Below, piece after piece: positions 1 through 7,459 of a stretch of DNA of 64,000 nt. The DNA comes from Spartobacteria bacterium (GTDB lineage: Bacteria; Verrucomicrobiota; Verrucomicrobiia; Chthoniobacterales; UBA10450): positions 1-64,000 of the forward strand of contig PLCM01000022.1 in assembly GCA_003134765.1 (NCBI GenBank), in the 5' to 3' direction. The position numbers and the translations under genes were made by a program. The stretch's first letter is position 1. Each line of letters starts with the position of its first letter. Below the pieces are notes generated by a model. The model searched no databases. It had not been told where the DNA came from and saw nothing but the letters and a program-made list of their open reading frames with translations.

Positions 1-147
1 TTCATGTCATCTATGCGCTGGAGGCAACCGCTGACCGACGCGAAAGTTTCTACATGAGCAGTTCAACACTCAAATCCGAAGCGGGCTGCGGTGTCGTCAG
101 CGGCGCCTCATCTTGTGCTCGTTAGGTCCACGGAACGTTTAAAACCG

Positions 148-615
148 ATGTCGTTCGAACGAATATCCTATCTCGCACAAATTGTTGCCTCGGTGGCCGT
201 GGTGGCTTCTTTGATCTTTGTTGCTTTACAGATCAAACAAAATACGGCCGCCCTCCAGCGGAACGAACACAACTCCACCATGGCGCAGTGGACCGTGATC
301 CGCATGGCCATCGCCAAGCATCGCGACATCGCGGAGTTGATGACCGCCGGTCTTCATGGGGAGAGCCCGCTAGACGCAGCCGATCAGCTTCGATTGGAGC
401 AGATGTTGCAGGAAAACGCCTGGGCGGCTTTTCACATTTGGGACAGAACGCAGCGCGGTATCTTTCCGAAGGGGACTTTCGAAGCGACAGGTGGAGCACT
501 CTTGGGCACCTTGCTCAGAACGCCGGGTGGCGAGAGCTGGTGGCGCAAAGCCAAACATATTGGCTTCCCTCCTGGGTTCGTCTTGGACGTCGACGCCATC
601 CTCGCCAAGGCCTAA
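148..615 (+). CDS. Small membrane-anchored protein of unknown function
   Basis: An open frame of 155 residues from the ATG at 148. The frame stays open upstream to 91, but the first 19 residues there look unlike a leader, and the run MSFERISYLAQ directly precedes the membrane segment. One hydrophobic helix at about residues 8-27 (SVAVVASLIFVALQI) is followed by a soluble, mostly helical region with two tryptophan-rich patches (WAAFHIWDRTQ, GGESWWRKAKH). The pattern of a short N-terminal anchor and a helical cytoplasmic or periplasmic body is common in uncharacterised soil-bacterial proteins. No catalytic motif is visible and I do not assign a function. It stands alone ahead of the DUF4256 gene. 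Confidence 0.6.
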   Translation: MSFERISYLAQIVASVAVVASLIFVALQIKQNTAALQRNEHNSTMAQWTVIRMAIAKHRDIAELMTAGLHGESPLDAADQLRLEQMLQENAWAAFHIWDRTQRGIFPKGTFEATGGALLGTLLRTPGGESWWRKAKHIGFPPGFVLDVDAILAKA

Positions 616-742
616 TTAAGCCGCTGAAGCCAACGGGCGCCCCGTTGTCTTCTTGCATTCCGATGTCCTCGAGCCCTAAGCTTGCAGCCACGCTCACTCT
701 CGGCCGCCGTGGCCGAGCTCGTTAGACCCTCGAACACATTCT

Positions 743-1315
743 ATGAAGAAACAACCTAAACCCCAAAAGCTTTCACCACAACAACGTGAAGAACTGCTCA
801 CGGTGCTGGAAGCCCGTTTTAAGAAACACATCAGCCGCCATCAAGGTATTGTATGGGCCAAAGTGCTAGCAAGGCTGGAAGCGGACGCCGACAAACTCTG
901 GTCGCTTAGCGAGATGGAAAGGACCGGCGGTGAACCGGATGTGGTGGGTCACGATAAGAAGACGGGCGAATACATTTTCTTCGATTGCGCGCCGCAAACC
1001 CCCGGTGACCGAGTGAGTCTTTGTTACGACGATGAAGCGCTGGCCGCGAGAAAGGAGCATAAGCCGAAAGGCAGCGCACTCGGCATGGCCGCCGCCCTGG
1101 GTGTGGAGCTTCTCACAGAGGAACAATATTTCGAACTGCAAAAGCTGGGTGAGTTCGATACGAAGAGGTCAAGCTGGATTAAGACGCCCGTCGAATTAAG
1201 AAAGCTCGGTGGCGCGCTCTATTGTGATCGCCGCTACGGCCGCGTCTTTGTGGGGTACAACGGCGCCGAGTCTTACTACAGCGGCAGAGGTTTTCGCGGC
1301 TCACTCAGAAGCTAA
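743..1315 (+). CDS. DUF4256 domain protein
   Basis: 190 residues with an ATG start. The whole length fits the DUF4256 family, a widespread small soluble protein of unknown role. Family-like signatures are an N-terminal helical part with LLTVLEARFKKH, the block MERTGGEPDVVGHD, the strand FFDCAPQTPGDRVSLCYD, and the C-terminal YGRVFVGYNGAESYYSGRGFRG. There is no signal peptide or membrane segment. Length matches the usual 180-200 residues, so the gene looks intact. No partner is conserved around it here; the gaps to both neighbours are over 100 bases, so it is probably transcribed alone. Confidence 0.85.
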   Translation: MKKQPKPQKLSPQQREELLTVLEARFKKHISRHQGIVWAKVLARLEADADKLWSLSEMERTGGEPDVVGHDKKTGEYIFFDCAPQTPGDRVSLCYDDEALAARKEHKPKGSALGMAAALGVELLTEEQYFELQKLGEFDTKRSSWIKTPVELRKLGGALYCDRRYGRVFVGYNGAESYYSGRGFRGSLRS

Positions 1316-1571
1316 ATTTGGACTTTGAATATTCTCAACTTGGAGTCCTCGTATCTGTTTCTTCATGGGGCGTATTCAAGCGCCTAACGATAAAGATCAA
1401 CCACCGTTGACCGTGCAGCGATTCATGGCACTGCGTGATGGGCCCGGTCACTTTGAACGTCGCGCACGAACCCCTCAGGTCCGCCTTCGACAACCAACGT
1501 CCCTGGCACATCACCGACCCTTTCCGGACATCAAGCGTTGACATCTCACAAACGGTTGTCCACACAGGCGT

Positions 1572-2099
1572 ATGCGAAAATATTGCCCGAAACTTTTGCT
1601 CCTGGCGTTCAGTCTCTTATCGGCGGGGACCATCCGCGCGGCGGGTGCAACGGATGACGAAGCTGCGATCCGCGCTTTGGAGGTGCAACAACAGGAGGCC
1701 TGGAATCGGCACGACGCGAAAGCTTATGCCTCATTGTTCAGCGAAGATGGCGACTGCGTGAATGTCGTCGGCTGGTGGTGGAAAGGGCGGGCCGAGATCG
1801 AGAAAAAACTCGCGGACGCTTACGTTTATGTCTTCAACGAAAGTGTGTTCAAGCTCGGCGACGTGACAGTCCGGTTCCTCGAAGCCAACACCGCGATTGT
1901 TCATGTCCGGTGGACGATGACGGGCGCCCGGACCCCGCAAGGTATTCCGGTTCCGCAGCAAGGGATCCAGACCCAGGTCGTCCAAAAGCAGGCCGGCAAA
2001 TGGCTGATCGCCGCGTTCCAGAACACAAACTCGGTCCCCGAAATGCCATTCCCAAAAGGGCCGCCCGCTAGCGCGCCTGAAAAACCGGCGAAACCCTAG
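1572..2099 (+). CDS. Exported SnoaL-like / DUF4440 protein (SgcJ/EcaC type)
   Basis: 175 residues. An N-terminal signal peptide (KLLLLAFSLLSAGTIRAAG, cleavage likely near residue 23-25) is followed by a single NTF2-like cone fold: DDEAAIRALEVQQQEAWNRH opens the fold, and AKAYASLFSEDGD is typical of SgcJ/EcaC family members. Known members bind small hydrophobic ligands or are simply annotated as putative oxidoreductases, so the enzyme role is unproven. The C-terminus is a short proline/alanine/lysine tail. It is preceded by 256 bases without a gene, in which I see no convincing promoter. Confidence 0.75.
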   Translation: MRKYCPKLLLLAFSLLSAGTIRAAGATDDEAAIRALEVQQQEAWNRHDAKAYASLFSEDGDCVNVVGWWWKGRAEIEKKLADAYVYVFNESVFKLGDVTVRFLEANTAIVHVRWTMTGARTPQGIPVPQQGIQTQVVQKQAGKWLIAAFQNTNSVPEMPFPKGPPASAPEKPAKP

Positions 2100-2265
2100 C
2101 CTGACCCTATTTGGAACACCCCGCCCCGCCAGGCCGATTGAGAAGACGGAACACACACTAAAACGGGACCACGCCGCTTCCGAACGACCCTCATCCTAAC
2201 CTTCTCCCTCATAGAGAAGGAACCGAACAAATGTCTAGGTTACAGCTCGATCGCCGTGCGAACAG

Positions 2266-4245
2266 CTACGGAATTCGGTAAACTTCTATTACCGCGACAC
2301 CGGGAGCGGCGGGTTTTCCAGATAACACGGCGGTGTAGTTGCCGGCGGGAAGGTCAGTCAAAAGGGCGGACTCCAAATCATTCGTGGGCGGAATGGTGGT
2401 CGCCTCAATTTCCGATTGCTGACTGCTGCCGTCGGGCCGCGTTTTCCAGTTGTCGTTCGTCGCGAGCGTGGCGCCATTGCCATCGTGCAATTCAAGGGAG
2501 GGATCGGGCAGAGCATTGGAGAGACCCGATTGACTCAGGGATGGGCCCAGCGCGCGAACCAGGATTTGGGCGTTGGCGGTCCCGTCGCCCACGATGAACC
2601 CGCCGATCATGACGTTGTCCGAGCCACCGACGAGCCCGCGCGTGCTGATGTTGGCAAGCAACGAACCGTCGTCCGGATTCAAATCGTACACTTCCATCAG
2701 GGCTACACCCGTTGAAGCGCCTTTGCCGCGGACGATCGCGGTATAGGCTGCGCCCGGGGCCATGGTCGTCAGGATCACGGACTCGCTGTTGTTGGCAGGT
2801 TGGAGCGAGACCGGAATCTGGGGGGCGTTGGGGGCCTGGAGCCAATCGTCATTCGAAGTGACCAAAAGCCCATTTGAATCATGCAATTCCAAAACAGGGT
2901 CGGGCAGGAAACCAGCGACCCCAAACTGGCCCAGCGATGGACCGAGAGCACGGATCGCCACTTGTTTCGGGGCAGAACCGGTAATGATGAAACCGCCGAT
3001 CATTTCGTTCGGATCGGCATCAACGCGGCCGCGCGTGGAAATATTGAGGAGTTGTTGTGGACGCGTGGCCACCTGCACCTTCACGATTTGGTTCGGCCTG
3101 CTGTCCTGCCCGAAATAGGCATAGCCGTGCACGGGATCGAAGACCGCGCTCCGGAAAAACACTTCACCGTACGGAAGGTTGCTATCGGCGCTGACGTTCG
3201 CGGCCGTGGTGCCATTGGGAGGAGGCGCGCTGTTGGTTCCTCCCTGGAGCGGCAGGACCGCCACTTCCGTCGGGAGGTTCGGGCCGTTCAAGCTCAGTTG
3301 ATAGATATGTCCGGGATAACTGTTGTCGTCTGCGAAATAAACGTAGCCGCCGAGGGGATCGATGACCGATGCGGCCAGCCGGCCTTCGCCCGCCTGGAGC
3401 GAGGTGCTTCCGACCATGGTGGGAGGCACGTCGCCGGCCTCGAGTTTCACTTTGTAGACTTTGGCCGAAACGGCCGGGTCGCTGTCGTAGGTGCCGTAAT
3501 AAGCGTAGCCGTGCAAAGGATCGATCGATCCGCCGTCGATCGACGACGGCACCGAATCCAGATCAATGGCGCCGATCCGCACCGGCGGATTCGATCCAGG
3601 AGGCATCTTGATTTTTACGACTCGTGAAATATTGGGCGGAGCCGAATTGGGCGTGGTGACGAAATAGGCATAGCCGTTTTTCGCATCGACGAGAGGGGCC
3701 AAGAGCGCTTTGTCCTCTCCGGAAGCGAGGGAAACAGCCCCGAGCTCGGTGAAAGTGGAGAGAGCCACTTTGACCACCTTCGCCGGGGCGCCGGAGGAAA
3801 GGACGTATGCGTAATGGTTCGCTGGGTTCGGATCGGAGTCATCGATGACGATGCAGGAAACGGCGCCAGCGCTGAGGGTGAGGGAACCGGCCGCGGTGAC
3901 GGGCGCGTTCCCCGCTCCGAGGGCATATCTTTTGATCGAGGCCCCTGGGAAATAGACGTAACCGCCGGCCACATCGATGGCGGCTCCCGCAAACTGGCCC
4001 GTGGAAAGGGCGGGTCCGACCGGCACCGGCAGAGGGCCGGTGACATCCAGCTTAAACAGGTAGCTGCCGACAAAGTAGGCATAACCGTTCACCGGATCGA
4101 TGGCCGCTGCGTACATCCCCTTATCGTCCGGGCTGGTGTGCCGTGGCGCCAGGGTCGTGTGGCCAATCCGTTGAAGGCTGCCGGCGTTCGCAACCATGGT
4201 GGCGAACAAAACGACAACGCTGGTCAAAAAAGACTTGGATTTCAT
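2266..4245 (-). CDS. Secreted seven-bladed beta-propeller protein with two C-terminal repeats
   Basis: 659 residues from the ATG at 4245, which starts a good signal peptide (MKSKSFLTSVVVLFATMVANA); the longer frame upstream is not leader-like. Seven spaced repeats of the type DP-x-x-GYAYF-x-G followed by KV/KL strands are visible (for example NGYAYFVGSYLFKLD, GGYVYFADDNSYPG, HGYAYFGQDSRPNQIVKV), which implies a seven-bladed propeller. The C-terminal third holds two copies of a roughly 125-residue unit, each opening LxNISTRGxV and containing MIGGFI and IRALGPSL/VRALGPSL. Such units are frequent at the C-termini of verrucomicrobial exported proteins (from memory of the group, not searched). It is probably extracellular and binding rather than catalytic. 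Confidence 0.8.
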   Translation of the reverse strand: MKSKSFLTSVVVLFATMVANAGSLQRIGHTTLAPRHTSPDDKGMYAAAIDPVNGYAYFVGSYLFKLDVTGPLPVPVGPALSTGQFAGAAIDVAGGYVYFPGASIKRYALGAGNAPVTAAGSLTLSAGAVSCIVIDDSDPNPANHYAYVLSSGAPAKVVKVALSTFTELGAVSLASGEDKALLAPLVDAKNGYAYFVTTPNSAPPNISRVVKIKMPPGSNPPVRIGAIDLDSVPSSIDGGSIDPLHGYAYYGTYDSDPAVSAKVYKVKLEAGDVPPTMVGSTSLQAGEGRLAASVIDPLGGYVYFADDNSYPGHIYQLSLNGPNLPTEVAVLPLQGGTNSAPPPNGTTAANVSADSNLPYGEVFFRSAVFDPVHGYAYFGQDSRPNQIVKVQVATRPQQLLNISTRGRVDADPNEMIGGFIITGSAPKQVAIRALGPSLGQFGVAGFLPDPVLELHDSNGLLVTSNDDWLQAPNAPQIPVSLQPANNSESVILTTMAPGAAYTAIVRGKGASTGVALMEVYDLNPDDGSLLANISTRGLVGGSDNVMIGGFIVGDGTANAQILVRALGPSLSQSGLSNALPDPSLELHDGNGATLATNDNWKTRPDGSSQQSEIEATTIPPTNDLESALLTDLPAGNYTAVLSGKPAAPGVAVIEVYRIP

Positions 4246-4436
4246 ACAGAGCGGCCCCTCGCCGGACGAGATTGCAGCATGACACAAGCCACAAACCCGG
4301 GAGGCGGAGGATGAGAGGACGAACAAGAGGCAAACGAAACCGGGTATTTTGCTTCGACACTGAGGTAGGCCACCGCTAAAACGACGCGGAACCGGCCTGT
4401 TGCCGCCGCCAAATAATAAACGAGCCGATCCTGTCG

Positions 4437-4904
4437 TTGCCCTGGTGGGAATTCATCCCTCGCGGGGTGATCGTTTATTTCTTTTTGATTGTGCTGCTCC
4501 GGCTCACGGGGAAACGACAAATCGGGCAGATGGCGCCGTTCGATCTGGTGTTGCTCCTCGTCCTGAGCAACGCCGTCCAGAATGCCATGAACGGCGGGGA
4601 CAACTCCGTCCTGGCTGGAATGGTTTCAGCCATCACGCTGGTCGCGACTAACTGGCTGGTGGGATTAATAACCTATAAGAGCAAGCGCCTTGAAACCCTC
4701 GTCGAAGGCAGGCCGGAGGTGCTGATCCATAACGGGAAGCTTTTCGAGAAAGCCTTGCAACATACCAAGATCACCCACCATGAATTGATGACAGCGTTGC
4801 GCGCGGCGGGCTGCGCCAACGTGGAAGAGGTGCACGCCCCCTGCTCGAAACCGACGGGTCTATCAGCGTCATCGCGAAGAAGGGCTAGGTGCGCGGTGCG
4901 GTAG
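4437..4904 (+). CDS. DUF421 (YetF-like) membrane protein, frameshifted at the C-terminus
   Basis: The N-terminal 130 residues are a clear DUF421 protein: two or three membrane segments (GVIVYFFLIVLLRL; DLVLLLVLSNAVQNAM; VSAITLVATNWLVGLI), the conserved GKRQIGQMAPFD, and the soluble YetF domain (GRPEVLIHNGKL, THHELMTALRAAGC). After NVEEVHA the frame turns into basic nonsense. Shifting by one base at the five-C run 4837-4841 restores LLETDGSISVIAKKG and a stop at 4886-4888, the usual family ending. So one C is missing, either in the genome or in the assembly. Start is TTG 4437 or a non-AUG codon just upstream; there is no ATG. Confidence 0.75.
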   Translation: MPWWEFIPRGVIVYFFLIVLLRLTGKRQIGQMAPFDLVLLLVLSNAVQNAMNGGDNSVLAGMVSAITLVATNWLVGLITYKSKRLETLVEGRPEVLIHNGKLFEKALQHTKITHHELMTALRAAGCANVEEVHAPCSKPTGLSASSRRRARCAVR

Positions 4905-4953
4905 GGACGGCGCGCTACGCTGTCCGCGGACGCCCCAACGCAGCTTCCCTACC
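4898..4953. repeat. GTAGGGACG-family palindromic repeat between convergent genes
   Basis: The left arm gcggtagggacgg pairs imperfectly with cttccctaccc at the right, with smaller inverted segments inside (ggcgcgctacgctgtcc, gtccgcggac). It lies where the DUF421 and ROK genes converge. The TAG stop of the ROK gene (4949-4951) is inside the right arm. A related, better preserved copy is at 33007-33085. Confidence 0.6.
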
Positions 4954-6058
4954 CATCAATCTGTCGCAGGGCAAAGGCATAAGCGCCGATCGCGACAGCT
5001 TCGCTCGTGCCGAGACGCGAAAGGCCCACGCCGATGCGCGGAGACGCATCATAGCTTGCGGTGCGCGAGCTGCCGGGCACCGGGATGTTGCGAATGGTCG
5101 GTTCCAAAAACCGATTTAGTTCATTCGGTTCTTCGAGATTCAATGCTTTGGGAATCAAGCGGCGCACACCCTCCTCCACCGCACTGGCATAACTGCTGTT
5201 TAACTCCTCCATCAGGGCTCGTGAAAAAAGCGGCCACGCGCCCGACAAACCACCGCCGACCACCGCAAGCCCATCCACGATCGTCAAGGCCTGTCCCATC
5301 GCGTCACCGACGACTTCGCCCAGTTGCCGGAACGCTTCGAGTGCCGCCTCCTTGTCGCCCGGATGTTTGCCACATCCGATCGCGAAAATGACTCGCGGCT
5401 CAGGCGATTGTTCAAACCGTATCCCCGCCTCATCCGCATAAAACTGGCGAACGCCCCGGATGCCCGCGACTTCCTCGACTCTGGTTTGCGGATTGAGCTT
5501 ATTGCGCAACAGCCAGATTTCCGCACCTAACGAGTTGTCACCCAGGAACAGTTCGCCGTTGCGGACAATGCCACCGCCGAAGCCTGTGCCGAGAGTCACG
5601 CCGAAAAGATTATGGTAGCGCTTCGGGTTACCTGCGTTCTCCAGCAATCCGTTCACGTACGGAAGAAAGCCCGCGATAGCTTCGCCATAAACAAAAAGGT
5701 CGCCATCGTTGTTGATGAAGACGGGCACGCCGAAGCGCTCTGCCAGCATCGGCCCGAGCGCCACCCCGCCACGATAGGCCGGGAGATGTTGCAGGTCTCC
5801 GATTACGCCGTTTGGATAATCAGCCGGACCCGGAAACGCGAAGCTGATCGCAACCGGCGGCTGCGGACATTGTTCCTGCGCGCGGCTGAATCCTTCAACA
5901 ATGTTCGCGAGGGAGCGCTCCAGGTTGTCGCCACACGAAGGCAGGGCGACTGTCTCGACGATTGGGTGGTTCCCTTGCGTGGCGGTAAAGCGAAAGTTCG
6001 TTCCGCCTCCATCGAGGGTGAGGACAATGCGCGGATCAGTCGAGTAATCAGCAGTCAC
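4949..6058 (-). CDS. ROK-family sugar kinase
   Basis: 369 residues with a GTG start 7 bases after the stop of the transporter gene, and the last gene of the mannosidase operon. Phosphate-binding motif LTLDGGGTNFRFTA at about residues 13-26, ROK glycine-rich GVTLGTGFGGGIV mid-protein, substrate-site INNDGD, and adenosine-site GLAVVGGGLSG. The cysteine zinc motif of classical ROK kinases (CxCGxxGCxE) is absent, which places it in a zinc-less branch. By context the sugar is likely mannose or a related hexose released by the two mannosidases, phosphorylated with ATP in the cytoplasm. Glucose or fructose remain possible. Confidence 0.85.
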   Translation of the reverse strand: MTADYSTDPRIVLTLDGGGTNFRFTATQGNHPIVETVALPSCGDNLERSLANIVEGFSRAQEQCPQPPVAISFAFPGPADYPNGVIGDLQHLPAYRGGVALGPMLAERFGVPVFINNDGDLFVYGEAIAGFLPYVNGLLENAGNPKRYHNLFGVTLGTGFGGGIVRNGELFLGDNSLGAEIWLLRNKLNPQTRVEEVAGIRGVRQFYADEAGIRFEQSPEPRVIFAIGCGKHPGDKEAALEAFRQLGEVVGDAMGQALTIVDGLAVVGGGLSGAWPLFSRALMEELNSSYASAVEEGVRRLIPKALNLEEPNELNRFLEPTIRNIPVPGSSRTASYDASPRIGVGLSRLGTSEAVAIGAYAFALRQIDG

Positions 6059-6065
6059 GACTTAC

Positions 6066-7457
6066 TCAGGCGGCGGCAGATATGCGTCCGACCGTGTGTC
6101 CCTTCCAGCCATAGAAGGCGACGTAGGCATAAGCGAACACTGGAATGATGTAAGAGATTTGAAGATTGTAACGGTCGGCAACGTATCCCTGGAGGGGAGG
6201 GAGAATGGCGCCGCCCAGGATGGCCATGACGAGAAGAGATGACGCCTGACTTTTGTAGATGCCGACACCTTCAATCGCGAGCGAGAAGGTGTTTGACCAC
6301 CCAATCGACGTAAAGAGTCCTGCACCCACCACGCACCACATGGCCAGTTTCCCGCCGGCTACGATCGCGATCAGAAGCAACGCGACCACGCTGAGCGAAA
6401 ATATCATGAGGGTGCGCGGCGCCAGGGACTTTCCAAGTTGGAATAAGATCCAACAGAGCGCGACAAACGGAAGGTACATCACGAGGATCGACCAACCTCG
6501 GATCGTCCCGAGGAGCAGACAGGCGGCGATCGGGATCGCGCCGAGCAAGAGCCGCTTCGTAGCCGGCGCCAGGTCGCTCAATTCCACGGCGCCCATGAAA
6601 CGTCCAATGAGCATGCCTCCCCAGAAAAGGGAGACATAGCCGCTGGCTTGCAGTTGAGTTAAGCCCGCGACATTCCGCTGGCCGAGAAAATTGATGATTG
6701 AGCTGCCGATCGATACTTCGCCGCCGACGTAAAGAAAGATCGCAAGCATACCCAGGGCTACATGAGGAAACTTCAGCGCGGCAAAGCCCGGCTCGATCTT
6801 TCCTTCTCCGACATGCGGAAGCTTGACGAAGAAGAAAATCGCCGCGAGCACCGCAAAAACAATGCAGAACGCCAGGTAGGGCACCTTGACTGACTCCGTC
6901 CCATGCGCGCCAGTCCGGGCAAAGTATTGGAAAATCAGGTAACCGCCGACCAACGGTCCCAAAGTCGTGCCGAGCGAGTTGAAAGCCTGGGCCAGGTTGA
7001 GCCGGCTCGAGGCGGTGCGTTCCGGCCCCAGAATCGTGACATAAGGATTGGCCGCGATCTGGAGCATGGCAAAGCCAAGGCCAACAATAAAGAGCGCCAG
7101 CAGGAAAAGCGGATAGGAAAGGAAGGAAGCCGCGGGCCAGAAGAGCGCGCTCCCTCCGGCAGAGATCATCAGGCCGATGACGACGCCGTTTTTGTAGCCA
7201 AGCCGCGCGATGGGATCGCCAAAGCCGGCGGAAATGCCGAAGTAAAGGAGGGAACCGACAAAGTAAGCGCCGAAGAACGCAAACTGGACGAGCATGGCGT
7301 GGAAGTAATCGAGCGTGAAAGCGTCCTTGAAGCGGGGAATGAGAATGTCGTTGAAGACAGTCATGAATCCCCACATGAAGAAGAGGACGGTCATGATCGC
7401 GAACGGCCCGCGGTAGGTCTGACCGCCGCTGGCTCGAGTTGGAGATGCTTCCTGCAT
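6066..7457 (-). CDS. FucP-type MFS sugar:proton symporter
   Basis: 463 residues from ATG 7457, three bases past the GH92 stop; a GTG at 7490 overlapping GH92 is the alternative. About twelve membrane helices. The N-terminus FFMWGFMTVFNDILIPRFK is the FucP/GlcP family hallmark, with GYKNGVVIGLM and LQIAANPYVTILGPE following. Members import L-fucose, glucose, galactose or mannose with H+ through the inner membrane. Its place between the mannosidases and a sugar kinase points to mannose as the cargo; this is inferred from context, not from substrate-site residues. Confidence 0.9.
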   Translation of the reverse strand: MQEASPTRASGGQTYRGPFAIMTVLFFMWGFMTVFNDILIPRFKDAFTLDYFHAMLVQFAFFGAYFVGSLLYFGISAGFGDPIARLGYKNGVVIGLMISAGGSALFWPAASFLSYPLFLLALFIVGLGFAMLQIAANPYVTILGPERTASSRLNLAQAFNSLGTTLGPLVGGYLIFQYFARTGAHGTESVKVPYLAFCIVFAVLAAIFFFVKLPHVGEGKIEPGFAALKFPHVALGMLAIFLYVGGEVSIGSSIINFLGQRNVAGLTQLQASGYVSLFWGGMLIGRFMGAVELSDLAPATKRLLLGAIPIAACLLLGTIRGWSILVMYLPFVALCWILFQLGKSLAPRTLMIFSLSVVALLLIAIVAGGKLAMWCVVGAGLFTSIGWSNTFSLAIEGVGIYKSQASSLLVMAILGGAILPPLQGYVADRYNLQISYIIPVFAYAYVAFYGWKGHTVGRISAAA

Positions 7458-7459
7458 GG

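Noticed and set aside
1316-1571. Promoter or RNA in the gap before the SnoaL-like gene
   Set aside because: A TTGACA-like hexamer is present near 1538 but there is no matching -10 element or stable structure.
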